A stretch of 64,000 nt of DNA, from assembly GCA_020746875.1 (NCBI GenBank), contig JAGTJL010000001.1, positions 2,790,001 to 2,854,000 on the forward strand. Direction: 5' to 3'. Both the position numbers and the translations under genes were made by a program. This DNA is from Rhexocercosporidium sp. MPI-PUGE-AT-0058 (lineage: Eukaryota; Ascomycota; Leotiomycetes; Helotiales). The notes beneath the pieces are model-generated. The model searched no databases, had not been told where the DNA came from, and was given only the letters and a program-made list of their open reading frames with translations. Position 1 is the first letter of the stretch. Every line of letters begins with the position of its first letter. Positions 34,050-45,801 of this stretch are shown here, piece by piece.

Positions 34050-34850
34050 CTAGAACCCCCTCTCAAACTACTCTAGAAGGAGCTCTTTGAACGTAAAGGT
34101 TAAAGAGGGAAGCATCAAAAGCGATGCTATTTCGGATCAGAGATGCTATCTATTATGACCGTCGCTACTGTATGATTTGCTTTATATTCTCTCCAACTTA
34201 ATACCTGGCATGCTCACAACTCGACTTCACCGCATAGAACAAAGAGAGCGGTATTAATTCCTCATTAAATATCTACCAAATTGTATTTTCTTCACTCGGG
34301 ACGAGGTACCCAAACCGTCTTATTAGACCGGCACATGTTGCTCCACCTCGAAGTGATACGGGAGAAGATTCGTTGGCAAAGGGTACGCGAAATCCTGAAA
34401 GATACGGATTAGTTACATGCGGGTTCGATGCCAGTTCAACTTACAATTTCTGCCTTCACTGGCCACCAAGTTTCGTCATCGATTGAACGGTATGAGGTGA
34501 CTCGGCCCCGCCGACGAATGAACAGAGCTACCTCAAACCCAGGAAGTTGGCCTAATTCGTAGGCTTTCTTAACCAATGTATCCTTCCTCCCCAATGCCCC
34601 TTTATACGGATTCCTTCTCTTCGCCATCGTGATGCAACCCAGGATACACTCTGTAAGGAAATGGGATGCCTCACAACGTTTTATACATGGACCAAGTTAA
34701 AAAGATCGTCTCCCAGCCCTCTAATACGTAATGGTATCATTGCTTCATTATTAAATTCCAAAGACGTCACCTTCTCGTTACTTGATTGTTGTCAGCTAGT
34801 GGTGGTGATACCATCGGAAAATTGACCCCCTACAGAAACAAGGGTAATTT
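34050..34850. repeat. duplicated segment carrying a MADS-like gene (copy 1)
   Basis: Two blocks match 57400-57932: about 34050-34177 (ctctttgaacgtaaa, gatgctatttcggatcag, accgtcgctactgtatgatt) and about 34605-34848 (atacggattccttctcttcg through cccctacagaaaca). Identity is high, roughly nine bases in ten by eye in the second block. Between them copy 1 has about 430 bp that contain nearly all of the MADS-like gene; copy 2 lacks it. Confidence 0.8.
34323..34627 (-). CDS. short MADS-domain-like protein (copy 1, intact)
   Basis: ATG 34627, MAKRRNPYKGALGRKDTLVK then KAYELGQLPGFEVALFIRRR and GRVTSYRSID. This is the core of a MADS (SRF-TF, PF00319) DNA-binding/dimerisation domain: the TLxKKAYELG helix, the (D/E)VAL(I/F)I strand and an R-x-TxYxS strand. 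The basic N-terminal half is shorter than in true MADS factors. Exon 1 is 183 nt, the intron 34395-34444 has GTAAGT...TTTCAG, and exon 2 encodes DFAYPLPTNLLPYHFEVEQH ending VPV; total 84 residues. The same intron position and the YPLP.N.LP motif occur in the copies at 43.9 and 49.9 kb. Possibly a nuclear DNA-binding peptide; function unknown. Confidence 0.7.
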
Positions 34851-35038
34851 ACCAATAGGCCGAAGATACTGATCCTTTTCAAAATCCACAAGACTCTCAA
34901 CCTATTCAGTCTCGATGCATTGAGACTCAAAGCCGTTGTAGACTTTGTGCGATACGTATACTCGGATGAGAGAACTCCCGATTTGGAGAGTACGGTCGAC
35001 GAGCTCAGGGAATTAGTCCGTCTATACATAGTTTGCTA
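34850..35038 (+). pseudogene. BTB/POZ domain relic
   Basis: Frame SLDALRLKAVVDFVRYVYSD then ERTPDLESTVDELRELVRLY matches the alpha-helical second half of fungal BTB domains (VxxFVxYxYS...TPxL...VDELRxLVxLY). It is bounded at 34848 by the end of the duplicated MADS segment and at 35038 by a stop. No start codon. A sister relic lies at 46.9 kb. Confidence 0.5.
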
Positions 35039-35102
35039 ATGCGGAGTACAGTCGAGAAATGCTACATTCTTTGGCAGCACGACATGAGGTTCTGCTCTGC
35101 GG

Positions 35103-35370
35103 CCAGGATCTGACCAATGTCGATCCTGATATCCTCGTCACCTTCAGAGACCTGACGGATGGCATGGGCACTGACAAGACAGGCAATAGCAAGATCCGAT
35201 AGCCATGATGGCTTGCGATACTTTTGGGTGGATACATGCTGTATCGACAAGTCAAATAACACCGAGCTTGCAGAGACTATCAATTCCAAGTTCCGCTGTT
35301 ATCAGCATGCGGCTAAATGCTATGTCAATCTCAAATGTTCCAAGGGATGCACTGAACCCTGACGATCCCT
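35103..35370 (+). pseudogene. HET-domain relic 1
   Basis: Reads VTFRDLTDGMGTDKTGNSKI in one frame, a stop, then GLRYFWVDTCCIDKSNNTEL and FRCYQHAAKCYV in another. These are signature pieces of the HET (heterokaryon incompatibility, PF06985) domain, especially FWVDTCCIDKSN. The first part of the domain and any effector tail are missing. One frame change separates the two pieces. Confidence 0.65.
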
Positions 35371-35434
35371 TCTGCTAGCTGCTCTGGGAATTGGCATTTC
35401 GTGAAAGTAGATGGTCCACTCAGGGCTGGACACT

Positions 35435-35915
35435 TCAAGATCTCATTGCTCCGAAATCAGTTGCGGGGGAAGTGCAAATAGAGATTCGGTACCAGGCATC
35501 ATTATATCCAGTGAAGGAAGATGTTTCTCTTTGGATATAGCCGCCATGCGACTTTTGCATGATAAGTCCTGGCGAGATCTCGGTCCGCCTTTGATTGCAA
35601 GTGTCAACTTGGTCCTGTAACTTGGCAGCTGTCTTTATGATTGAATCCAAGCTGATCTTGGCGACCGCCTTGTAATCACTAGACTGGCAGTGACTCTCTA
35701 TGTCGAGGGTAAGATTCCGGAGAGACTCCAATTCATCTTGTACAGCGGCGACTTGATTCCAAACGATGTGGTTGTCATACCGTTCCTTGACCAATTGTTC
35801 TTTCTTCTCAGCCTCTGTGAGCTGCTTCTTCTGTCGGCATTTCTGTGCAGCGTCTCTGTTTCGCTGCAAATGATTCGATCGCTATTTCTTCCTCTGGTCG
35901 GATCTTTTTTCTAGC
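35435..35915 (-). pseudogene. bZIP transcription factor relic
   Basis: Basic region NHLQRNRDAAQKCRQKKQL has the bZIP signature N-x7-R (NRDAAQKCR), followed by a leucine-zipper-like helix KKEQLVKERYDNHIVWNQVA then VQDELESLRNLTLDIESH. A TAG at 35882-35884 lies 12 residues before the NRDAAQKCR core and fits CAG to TAG; basic residues continue upstream (QRKK). The C-terminal part past TAAKLQDQVDTCN is not recognisable. In relatives the protein dimerises and binds CRE/AP1-like sites. Confidence 0.6.
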
Positions 35916-35929
35916 ACCTCGCCGTCTCT

Positions 35930-37700
35930 TTGGCTTAGCTAATGGATTCGATACGAAGAAATCCCTTTAGAAACGATGGATGAAGCGGACCATGCTCAGT
36001 GGCTGCGAGTCTGGGAAACCATCCGGTTCTGAGTCTGTAATTGCTTCCATATGCAATAACTATGAGGGTTCGCTGACTGAGATGAACAGTGGGTTTCTTC
36101 GACTTTAAGCTTCTGCCAGACTGCTATCAGATTCTGGGTACTTCTTGGATACAGAGGTGTGTGACAACCACGTCAGCTAAGAACCCTGTCTTTCTGAGAT
36201 GTCTTGTCTAAGGGAAAACAGCAACCTCCGTTAGTCTCCGAAGAATGCAACAACGGCCGTATGGTTCAGATGAAAATGAGTGCTATCAGCGGTCTTCTCA
36301 GACAAGTAGTTAAAGATCGGCGCGACCCCTCTAATGGCGCCTCCACTAATAGCTCCCTTGGAGTCGTCGCCGTTATCATCTGAAAACAACGAGTTAATAA
36401 TCTATGCCCGTCGCTGGTAGATGCCCGCACCGTCGTTCAAACTTCGGTCCTGTGATTGACAGCTAACCATTTATTAGTGTTCAGTCGGCCACCATCCTAA
36501 TCCACCTCTGCGATGAAATTGTAGCTTCGAACTACCCTCTCTCAGCATCCTGGGTTGCCCAGTATTTTCCCATCCCCAGACATACTTTCAACCCGGATAC
36601 TAATCCCTGATTTAGACACTTCCTATCCACGGCAACACTCATCGTCATACTCGATATGAAGAGAGCTAGCACGTCCCTGGAAGAGTTCATATCCGTTCAA
36701 GAGAGCGTGACCTGCATCAAAGTTGCCGAAAGGCTGCTCTGGCAAAGCTCAAACGGAGCACATGCTGTTACTGTACGCCTTCTTTGAGGAGATGCTGGAA
36801 TCTCAGATGATTGGGTGTTACTTGACTGCCGATTACGACCATGCGTACCTCAAGTCACTCCTCAAGCACATTCACGAAACGCGTCCGAACATTGTGGGCA
36901 TGTGCCGGATATTGGAACCAGTTGCTACGAGCCTGGTCAGAAACCATCAACTCAGCAGTCATGATGATTGGGATACCATCTCGAAAGAACTCAGAGAGCA
37001 TCTCTACCCACCTGCTCGACACATTATATGGGGTCTTTTCTCTTTTGGGAATAATGTTTAATAAATCCTTACCTTGAACGCAAAACGTTTGCATATAGTA
37101 ATGGAATTCGACCAATTGTTATCTTTCCCAACAGAATCAATCCGCAGAGTCCTAGAGCTGCTGACGGTCCAAGAGTGGACAGAATACTTATCATGATCGA
37201 GGAGTAGAAAGATAGTAGCTCCCAAGGATATCACTTTCACTTGACCCGCGCTCCAGCACTTAAGAGTCTGTTACCCATAACTTCGACCCCAACTGTACAG
37301 TATCCACCTGATGTTGGTATAATCCCAGTTGTCTAGCTGATCACCCTCCCCCACCATCCTGTCATACCTCCGCTCGCTTCTCCCGGCTACCTGGTCGAGT
37401 ATAAGGGGCAGTTTTCGGGCTGCGAGTTCCGTGGTATTCGTGAGGCATTTCCTATAAGAAGTCTGACGGAGATAGTTGAGAGTATAGAGGCTTCGCATTG
37501 TTTGATTGCAGGCGCAGAAGTAGGCGAAGGGGAAGGCATATCGGACTGGCATCCCTTAGGTTATTGACGTAGCTCAGAGGGCAAAGACCTGCCGAATACC
37601 CAGACCTCTGCGGTCCCGCGGCAAGTCAAAAATCTCGCAAGAATTCAAGCATGATCCAGCTCTTTATGAAGCACGAGCACGAAGCAGCTGTGAGAGGGTC
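35930..37700. other. no recognisable gene
   Basis: Plus-strand frames at 36657-36780 (MKRASTSLEEFISVQES) and 36723-37061 (LKSLLKHIHETRPNIVGMC) overlap in different frames and resemble pieces of one decayed protein, without a domain I know. 35930-36650 and 37120-37700 show nothing supportable. Confidence 0.3.
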
Positions 37701-37742
37701 TTGAGCAGTTCAGACATTATCAAGCCTGTCGCGGGCTGGGGC

Positions 37743-38207
37743 ATGTTGGACCATGTGGCAGCATACGGCGCCGATCACACTAGCGAGGATGATGGATCGT
37801 TGACCGAGATGATGACCGAGCATAACCCAACACAACCATCTCATCCCGCTGAAGCTGCATACCAGAGAAATGTAAGCTTAATCTCGTGAAGTTTCAAAGA
37901 AAGAACTAACTAGTTCAAGCAATTTTGGAACTTGAGATTTGAGGTGCAGAAGATCCAGCCTCCCTTTTACGAGCAAGCAAAAAAGGACATATCCTCTCAA
38001 CTTACAGCTCTATATCAACTCGCCAAGTTCAACACCAATGCCAGCTGCAAAACCAAAATCCGCCAAGTACTTAAAGGGCTGTTGAAGAGGAGCTGTGCAC
38101 TAAGGCACGACAAGCGCCGGCTTCTTCGAAGCCACTTTCTTCGCTGCTGCTGCTGCTTGCTTCTCCTTGGTATTCTGTCTGATCAGCTTCTTGGGATTCC
38201 GCAATGA
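37743..38207 (+). CDS. unrecognised two-exon gene overlapping GEN1-like 3' end
   Basis: Exon from about ATG 37743 (MLDHVAAYGADHTSEDDGS) to AEAAYQRN, GTAAGC intron with a CTAACTAG acceptor, then FKQFWNLRFEVQKIQPPFYE and DISSQLTALYQLAKFNTNAS, followed by a basic helix KTKIRQVLKGLLKRS. The last 108 bp run antisense to the end of the GEN1-like gene and are probably readthrough in an incorrect tail. Helical fold; no family assigned. Confidence 0.3.
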
Positions 38208-39709
38208 CTCCTCATAATCTTCGACCTTCAAGGGGACCCCAGCTTTGACTATGGTCTGTGCTATCCAGACCTTTTCTGGCTGGATAGGATCATATGCTAG
38301 CCTTACCCGCTTGCTTGGACTTGCTGAGCCTGCTGTGGTATTATTGGCAACATATGCCTCAACCTCATCGTCTTCAAGTAGAGGAGCGAGACTATCTCGC
38401 CTATAGTCACGAGTGATATCTTCTTCGGCTTCTATATCCAGACCCACGATGTCATTTGGATGGAAGATAACTCTTATTTCTGGCAGAGCATCGGTAGCGA
38501 AGTGTGCTCGTTTGCCGCAAATCGAACTCACTAGCTCCATCTCGTTCATAGCGGTGAGAATGGGATCATTATAGCCGGATGCCCGTCTGTCTCCTCGCAA
38601 ACGTAGCTTATGAGCCAGTAGCACAGGCGCAAGTCCACGGATCAACTTCATTGCTCCTGCTTTGTACTTCCACCCGAATGCTTCCGCAACGAATTGTCGA
38701 AGGCCCACAATGTCAATTTCTCCTTCCCATGTGAGCTCGTCCCTAAGCTTGGCTACCCCGCGGGCATCAGAAACCACAGGATTTGTATAATATCCCAGTA
38801 TATCCAGCTTGGGAAAGATTTCGGGTAGCTTCAGGCTCTTATGCTTAGACTTGAAATGCTTACTTTCATTCGTCTGAACCTCACAATTGAACCTTTCCCT
38901 CCACTTCGCATATCCTGCAGCATCTGTCCTTGATATACGACAAAGAGACTTTCCAAACCCAGCTCTTGCAGCTTCGCACGCTATTTTTGCTCCAAACCCC
39001 GTAACTCCGTTGGTGTCGTAATCTCCTCCGCTCAGCAAAGCAACCAAGATCATACCCTCAGGATCGAGCCCAGATTTACCTTGTTTGGTGGCTTGAGCAT
39101 CGTATACGTTGACGTGTGTTGGAACCTTGCCCTTGGAACTCTCTGAGGACCAGTTTCGCAATGTTAGACCACATCCGAATACCAGAGTATCTACATCCTC
39201 GCTGAGGACTGCATCTGCAATGCCTTCACGCTGAAGTAGAGCGCACTCGGCCTCTGCTTCTCCGGGCGCAGTGTGGTAAGGGAAGCCAAAGTGATTAAGC
39301 AGCTGTTTGAACTTTATATCTAAGATAGACATTCCTCCAGGAGCTGTGTGTTTGTTCCGCTTCATAAGCGGCTTGTTGGCTCCATCGAAGATGAATAGGG
39401 GCTGAACAGAAACAGAGAGCAGTCGGAGAAGCCGGTAATATAATGTCTGTAATGCTGGACCTAAGGGCTCATTAGTATCTAATTCGATATCTATGTCCGT
39501 TTTCTACCTTGGGCTGCTCGAACTTGAAACAGCCATATTGAGGTATCAATAGCGATCCGCAGAGGCCTGCCAGTCTCTTCATATTTCTCGATGGCAAGTT
39601 TCACTAGAGCTACTCTTTTGCCAGGGCCAATTTCTTGGTACAGGCTTTCACTTGTCAGTCATGGGCTGGAACAAGAGGTGGGTTGATAGAATTACCCTGG
39701 TATTCCCAT
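38100..39709 (-). CDS. GEN1/Yen1-like XPG-family structure-specific nuclease
   Basis: Probable Holliday-junction/flap endonuclease of the Rad2/XPG superfamily, acting in nuclear DNA repair and recombination. A tiny first exon encodes MGIPG at 39709, as in the family. A GTAATT intron leads to LYQEIGPGKRVALVKLAIEK and the N-region Asp in LRIAIDTSIWLFQVRAAQG. After the second intron come LFIFDGANKPLMKRNKH, the acidic I-region GEAEAECALLQREGI and SEDVDTLVFG, then VALLSGGDYDTNGVTGFGAK (metal-binding Asp and helix-hairpin region). A long C-terminus ends in a basic Ala/Lys tail. Total about 500 residues. All key acidic residues are present and no lesion is seen, unlike most neighbours. GEN1 rather than FEN1 is favoured by the short linker and C-terminal extension. 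Confidence 0.85.
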
Positions 39710-39934
39710 TTTTAGACGTATTTCAAAAAATATGATTGTTATAAGCAACTTAATGTACAGTAGAAGGCGAATGGTGTGTCTCGAACTTTTTAGTTAACTT
39801 TTTTAGTGGACTGCGGGGTAGGCAATGTGGCTTGTGTGGCTTGTAACATAGAGGCAGAATTTGGCTCTGACCTGCCATTCTTCCCTTCTCTCCCCCACCC
39901 TACCATTGTCAGCACGTTTGTGTCAGCCATGAGG

Positions 39935-40375
39935 ATGGCGCCGCAACTAGATGCTTCACAGAATATTTTGATCGAAACTTTGCTAAAGGAAGGGTTTGAA
40001 AATAAGCTAATATCCTCAGAAGCTTTGTGCAACGTGCGCGTCGTCCAGAGAAATCCGCCGAAGGAGACAGGAGTTCGAAATGCCCACCTCCAGAACAAAC
40101 CGTGTCGGCCGTCGTAGCTATATTATATGACCCGTGGAAAATTCCTCTGTGACGAGTTATATTAATCGAATAGCCTGATCTTTATCGATGCGAGATAGCA
40201 GATCTCTTCTATCGAAGGTTTCGTAAAAGGCCATCAGACGTATCGATCGGCCGGACTCTGCGATCAATAGGCTGGACGAGATAACGATCCATCGCATCGC
40301 AGTACAACGGGATGCTGACCTTCGAGATCACTATCTATATGGCATCAACAGCCCCTCCAAGACATGACAAGGCAT
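39935..40375 (+). mobile_element. Tc1/mariner transposase fragment
   Basis: MAPQLDASQNILIETLLKEG then NKLISSEALCNVRVVQR is the N-terminal helix-turn-helix of fungal Tc1/mariner (DDE_3 type) transposases. In shifted frames the same strand gives FEMPTSRTNRVGRR, KFLCDELY, RCEIADLFYRRFRKRPSDVS then IGRTLRSIGWTR, and IHRIAVQRDADLRDHYLYGI. The order matches a transposase up to just before the first catalytic Asp; the DDE region and terminal repeats are not seen. Several frameshifts and stops, so a dead truncated copy. Confidence 0.65.
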
Positions 40376-40714
40376 AACGAGAGGATCCACAATGACGGCA
40401 GACATATGATAGCGAGCACACCGGCTGGTACAACAGTGCGGCAACAGTCATCTCAAGGCATGATGGGCGGGCACAATGGCGAGACCAGCCATCGCAAGCA
40501 AGCTTTCGCGAGCTCAGCGCCAATATCCATGAAGTTTGCACCAATCCGATCTGTGAGGGGCGCAGGGTAAGCTGGCTACGCGCCTGCCTTTGTATCGTAC
40601 TTGAATTAAATTAGGCAGCAGTAGCCTTAATATTAAAATTTTAAGAATTCATGAAAATGAATATACATTTATTTAACTGCCTTTAATATTAATGGCTGTT
40701 TATCGAATCCGAAA

Positions 40715-42928
40715 ATGCCCCTCTGCGCGACATGTCACAATGTAGACATTCTTAACCTCCTTAACATCTGCCTTTCGCAATATCGAGACAAACAACAAGC
40801 TTTATCTGACGGCGAGACCTATGATAACAGTCTCAACAACTATGAGGGATCCGAAATCAAACACCATAGTGACATTTTCGAGATTAAGAAATCAAGCAAA
40901 GACTGCAATCTTTGCGATATTATATATTAAGCCTTTAAGAGAACCAATGTTCAAGATAAAGTTGCAAGAGGGTTGCAGATTATGTTTCGTGCATTTGCAG
41001 CAAGATTGAAGCATGTTATAATATAGTGCCAAGGAAGGATTGATTAAATTATGCGGCCTAGACGTGTATATGGATGAGGCTGATGGTGAGTATTACCCTA
41101 ATAGCAGTAATGGAACTAATTTTTCTCTGCAGTCGAAGAGCTTTTCCGAGTTGCTCAAATAAAAGAGGACAATTCGCCGCCTATTTTAAAGATAATAGAA
41201 GGACCCTGCTTCCCAAAGATCGTTTGAAATTGCCTCCCGCTAGTTAAAGAACTGTGTAGAGAGCCATACCTTTGCAGGCCTACTGTTTAGTTCTAGAAAC
41301 CGCCAGACGGCTGATTCACGTCGGCAATAAATCTCAGGATCCTTTTCTGTTGAAACCTTCCCCGATCTCCAACACGTAGAATGGCTTACGCTAAGCTACT
41401 GCTGGGGAGGAGAGCCTTCGATGAAACTTACCAATGACACTATAAATGCGTTAAAGAATGGAATCCCTTTGGACGATTTCGATGCTACAATTCATGACGC
41501 CGTACTGGTCACTAGAGCTTTAGAATATCGTACATTTAATTAATGCACTTTACATCCTCTAAGATCACAACGAATAGAGCGAAGAGGCTTCTAAATGAAT
41601 GAAATCTATGGAGATTAAAAGTAACTCTTATTATTACTAGCTCAGATTCTATAAAGAATAGATTTCTAAAGGAACGCGATCTTAACTACATTCTGTTATA
41701 TATTCCATCGACCCAGCGGAAGATCATAGAGTAAAATTATTCGTATCACCAGAATGGACGATAGTAACGCAATATAATAAGCCCTGGAGTAACCGAGGAT
41801 AGACAATGTAAGAAGGACTACTTCCTAATCGCTTACTACACTACACAGCTTCACAAATTATTTGAAATGCTGTGAGGAGCAGATATTCGAAAGGGGTGTA
41901 GTAGAGCGTGTCGAAGATAGAATATCTGAAACCTTAAACTACTCAATTATGGCGACATTATATTTAGATCTGGATTTCTTTGGCAATTACTTACATTCCT
42001 AAAATTTAAAGGATTTAAAGCCTATTTACTTATTAGCTTAGATTATCTATTAATGTCACACTCAGACACATTTCGTTTATAGTACGACGTAATAAAGGAA
42101 TATACTCAGAGAAAGTTTACGAAGATCAGCGATCGTCTCGTGGCAATCTCGAGCCTGGCTAGAATATATGGCGACATGATTCGAAACCCTACATACGTGG
42201 CTAGGCTGTGGAAAGAGGACCTCATTCGGGGGCTTTTATGGCATATTAAAGGTGTAACACTTATTCCTAGAGGTTCTGTAGACGATGTCTTAAATTCCTA
42301 TAAGGCTTTTCCATCCTGGAGCTGGGCCAGCGTTAGATATGAGGCTGTTAAAAATGACTTAAAGACTAATAATAGTCTCTGTACTTTGTTAGAAATCGAG
42401 GATACACAGATCGATTTTATTAATCCATAAGATTCGTTTAGTGCTGTGAAGAGTGGCAGTGTCACTATAGCTAGTCCTTTAAGGAGACTACTAAGGCTTT
42501 ACAATAAGGAATGGAGATCGCAAAAAGCATCGATGTTAAAACTTAAGCGCTATATTTCCAGAATCATTAACGAGGAGAACTAAGGAAGTGTTGCTCACAA
42601 ATACTCTTCTCTACTCGGTGGTTATTTTAATATTCTATAAATGCTTAGAGGTACAGGTTTACTGCATCTACTTGTGCTAGAAGCTATAAGTAATATTTTA
42701 AATAGCATCAATGTATATCGTCGAGCTGGGATACTCAAGCTCCGGTATATTGATCGTTTATGTTACGCATTGCCTAAGCTTATTGCTATAATAAAAAAGA
42801 TGGAAACTTTAATTACTACGCGGCTCGGTCTACGCAAAGAGCTACGCACGGTGCTAATGCCTCTTAATGCTGTATTTATGGAGGTAGAGAGGGAGGACTG
42901 GGTGAAGGAAACAGTGATGATAATCTAA
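40715..42928 (+). pseudogene. HET-domain gene relic 2, AT-rich
   Basis: Starts as MPLCATCHNVDILNLLNICL then SSKDCNLCDIIY, typical of the Cys-containing N-terminus of HET proteins. The HET domain follows at about 41380-41540 with LSYCWGGEPSMKLTND and NGIPLDDFDATIHDAVLVTR. Further on come SDRLVAISSLARIYGDMIRN, WKEDLIRGLLWHIKG and FPSWSWASVRYEAVKNDLKT (42140-42430), then YIDRLCYALPKLIAIIKKME to 42928. Stops and frame changes are many and AT content is high, consistent with RIP. In living relatives HET proteins trigger programmed cell death after non-self fusion. Confidence 0.7.
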
Positions 42929-43858
42929 GCGAGGGCTGAAACTCTCTTAAATCCGTGGCTTTGTTTATGAACTTTGGCAGTTCCGCAGGAATGCAACTGA
43001 ATGGAATAAGGCTAGTTAGATGCTACTAAAGCCCCCCTCTATTACCACCATTAAATTAGTTATCTTTAAGATCTTAATATTCTTTGAAAATACGACTCAT
43101 TCGGCTGCTGGACAGGCTCTGGGGGTCCAGCCTCGAGTGAACCATTTGCTCTTCTGAAATGTCGATTCCCAGGACGACTCGTGAGACTTTCCGTCTATGT
43201 GAAAGGTAGGTCTGGAAAAATCTAATAGATAGACGTAGCATCTAGTCGCTTTCTAGTACCAGCGAAGAATAAAGGTAATAGCCTCTGCGAACTCGCTGCT
43301 ATTTAATTAAGTTAAATATCGATTAAGAGCTAGCAGGGCTTTATGATTCCAGGAATCATAAAACCCCTGTCTACTCTTGTGAAAAGAACAGGAACTAAGC
43401 AGAACCGCACATCGTGAGGACAAGTGGCGCTATAAAAGGGCTTATAGATCTCAGACTACCTTTGGATCCAAGGGTCCAAATCTGGCTCCCACCACTGGGT
43501 ATTTGAGAAAGGATGGGTCAGGGTAAATGATACTACACCACCACACCTCCACTTGAATTCAAGTGGGGTGATTCAGGCCTTCCATTGCCCAATTAAGCGT
43601 TTCCTTTGGCTAAGATTTTAAGAGGTTTGAGGGTTCAAATGCGCCCCCCCACCACTTTGCCTTGGAGGGGATCATTTAGGCCCCTCATTGTGCAATCAAA
43701 CCATGAGCTCAAAATCGGCTCCTACTCCCCTGCGGGCCACTAATACGAGAGTCCTCATAAACAATCATCAGAACAGATAAAACACGATTCTTCAATGCCT
43801 CAAGCTTAATGCTCGAAGTGCATCAAGACTAACCTGAACAGATCACTTTTTGGCATCA
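42929..43858. other. intergenic with a diverged direct repeat
   Basis: No gene. Two stretches near 43486-43600 and 43630-43715 resemble each other (gggtccaaatctggctccca / gggttcaaatgcgcccccc; ggccttccattgcccaatta / ggcccctcattgtgcaatca). The second half is the probable promoter of the MADS-like gene. Confidence 0.4.
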
Positions 43859-44275
43859 ATGGATAGTGTAAACGTTAAGCGAAATGACGAGAGGAAAAGA
43901 AGAAAGAGAAAGAACGAGGGGATAAACAGGAGGAAGGAAACCTTGATTAAGAAAGCCTATGAATTAGGGGAATGCGATGGTATCGATATAGCTCTGATTA
44001 TTTGCAAGCATAGCCGATACACTACATATAGCTCCCAGGGTTACGCATCACGGCCACCGTCTATGGCAGAGATAGTAAGTAAAGCGATTGCTTGCTTGAA
44101 ATACACGCCAGTGCTGATAGTCATGTAGCAAACTGCCTATCCTCTCCCAAAAAATTTGCTGCCGGAAGACGTCGAGAAGCGCCTTTCTAAACAAACAAGA
44201 GAAAATAGATTGTCGAGAAAGAATAACGTGGAAGATGACTGCCCTATTTTCAAATGCATAGACAATCAGAAATAG
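43859..44275 (+). CDS. short MADS-domain-like protein (copy 2, intact)
   Basis: ATG 43859, MDSVNVKRNDERKRRKRKNE then GINRRKETLIKKAYELGECD, GIDIALIICKHSRYTTYSS and PPSMAEI. The MADS-like core matches copy 1 (TLIKKAYELG, IALII, RYTTY). Exon 1 is exactly 216 nt; intron 44075-44128 (GTAAGT...CATGTAG) is phase 0 at the same site as in the other two copies; exon 2 encodes QTAYPLPKNLLPEDVEKRLS and a basic/acidic tail. Total about 120 residues. The strongly basic N-terminus fits DNA binding or nuclear targeting. Without splicing the frame would end at the TAG that forms the acceptor. Confidence 0.7.
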
Positions 44276-44835
44276 TCCGAAAAGGAAACTAAAACTATAG
44301 ATGTGGACGAAGCTCGGCGTCCTCTTCTCGGATTTGATACTACCTGCTGCAGCAAAGGTAATCCGCTGTCGACGTATAGACAGCAGCACCTGTAGATCAT
44401 GCATAATATAGAACCCATACTTCTTCGTCCATATGCACTTCCCGCTGTTGTATTCGTCAATGTCGGCGAGGATTGATCGTAGATATATTCGCTTTGAGAA
44501 CCAAGTCAGGTCGTTCTTGGCTTTTCACCCTATAGGCATTTGGTCTAGTATTCTGCTATTAGCTGGGTCTGTCGTACGCAAAGTGATAATTATCGACACC
44601 AGGATAAAACTCACAAATATCGTCGCTTTCGCTGGTCTTGGTTGTGGAGTCGCTGTTCTGCTTCTCGAAGTCTTCAATTGCTTGAGCGGCTTTGACGAAT
44701 CTCTTTACGAGCTGCCCCTCCTTTCTTCATTGTCCTCCTAGGGAATCGCTTTAGCTCTTATCTTCCCGGTAGCCAGTCTCTCTTTTAGGCGGAGAGAAAG
44801 ATATAGAGCGCAAAGATTGAGAGGAGAGACGTCGT

Positions 44836-45719
44836 CTATAGCAACTTCGTCGAGAGGCACCAATGTCGTAGCTCCGGGCGAAGAGCTGAGTATGCCAAAT
44901 CTGGCAAGATCTTACTTAGGTCACACACTACTTGCTCTGTATTAGCATAGCGTTCCGACCAGCAGCGTCTAATAACCTCGCCTAACCTCGGTGGTGAAAG
45001 CTGTTGTAGATTTGGGTATGTGTGGCTGCGAAACAACGCAGCGATTTCTTTGTCTGATTTCCCTTTGTAAAGCGTTTTCCCGGTGCTGATTTCGTACAAA
45101 GCCGTACTTAACGCGAATATATTATTCTTAACATCAGGTTTCTCGCCAGCCTTGGTCGTGGTCTGGCATATCGCGGCTTAGGAAACTCGAGAATCTCGCT
45201 GCCATTGATGCTGGATCCGCCAAAGTCGCACAGCGCAAGAGTGCTATTGTCTTGGACGAGAAAATTATGGCAGCCCACATCGCCGTGAATAACGGTTTTC
45301 GAATGAATGTATGCTACTGCTTCTGCTGCTTGTAAGAGCCATCTCAATAATTAGGTCAGCATATAATATTGTATATAAATATAAAAGTTACTGACTTAAG
45401 TCTCCTTTGTATCCAACAAGGGGTATTGAGGCTCTTCTCAATGTTCCTGCCTCTAGGAACTGCAGCAGCAGCACAGGCGTGGTTTGTCCTCCGGAGAGAA
45501 AGACTGCTTGCCGGTGGTGTTTAGAATAAGATGATGCTCGCCGAGTCGTTCGTATATCCTTAGTTCGATGCGTATATGGTGTGATGCCTCGTCGAACGGA
45601 ACCTTGACAGTAAGGCTGGTTCTAGCAATTCTGCTGACGCATGCGAAGGTCCCATACCCGATAGCAGGGTCAATTTGATTAGGCCTGATTTGATTAAGGT
45701 CGACTGCAACGCAATTCAT
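44836..45719 (-). pseudogene. protein kinase gene with two frameshifts
   Basis: MNCVAVDLNQIRPNQIDPAI starts at 45719. Glycine-loop-like GYGTFACVSRIARTSLTVKV with the VKV Lys, then IELRIYERLGEHHLIL. The sequence then changes frame to LLLQFLEAGTLRRASIPLVG, and after an intron gives LLQAAEAVAYIHSKTVIHGD then VGCHNFLV (catalytic loop HGDxxxxN) and LCDFGGSSING (DFG). A second frame change near 45160 leads to TTTKAGEKPDVKNNIFALST then YEISTGKTLYKGKSDKE and a C-lobe end at 44836. All catalytic residues are present, so the gene was active until recently, or the frameshifts are consensus errors. Confidence 0.6.
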
Positions 45720-45801
45720 GATTACACGGAGTAATGGAATTGTTAGGAATGAGTAAAGACGGTAGAAGTTTGTGGCTGAAGCATAAGCAACACTAGAATG
45801 T

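Noticed and set aside
44433..44741. 102-codon plus-strand frame with hydrophobic segments
   Set aside because: Has two membrane-like stretches but no homology, introns or neighbours that support it.
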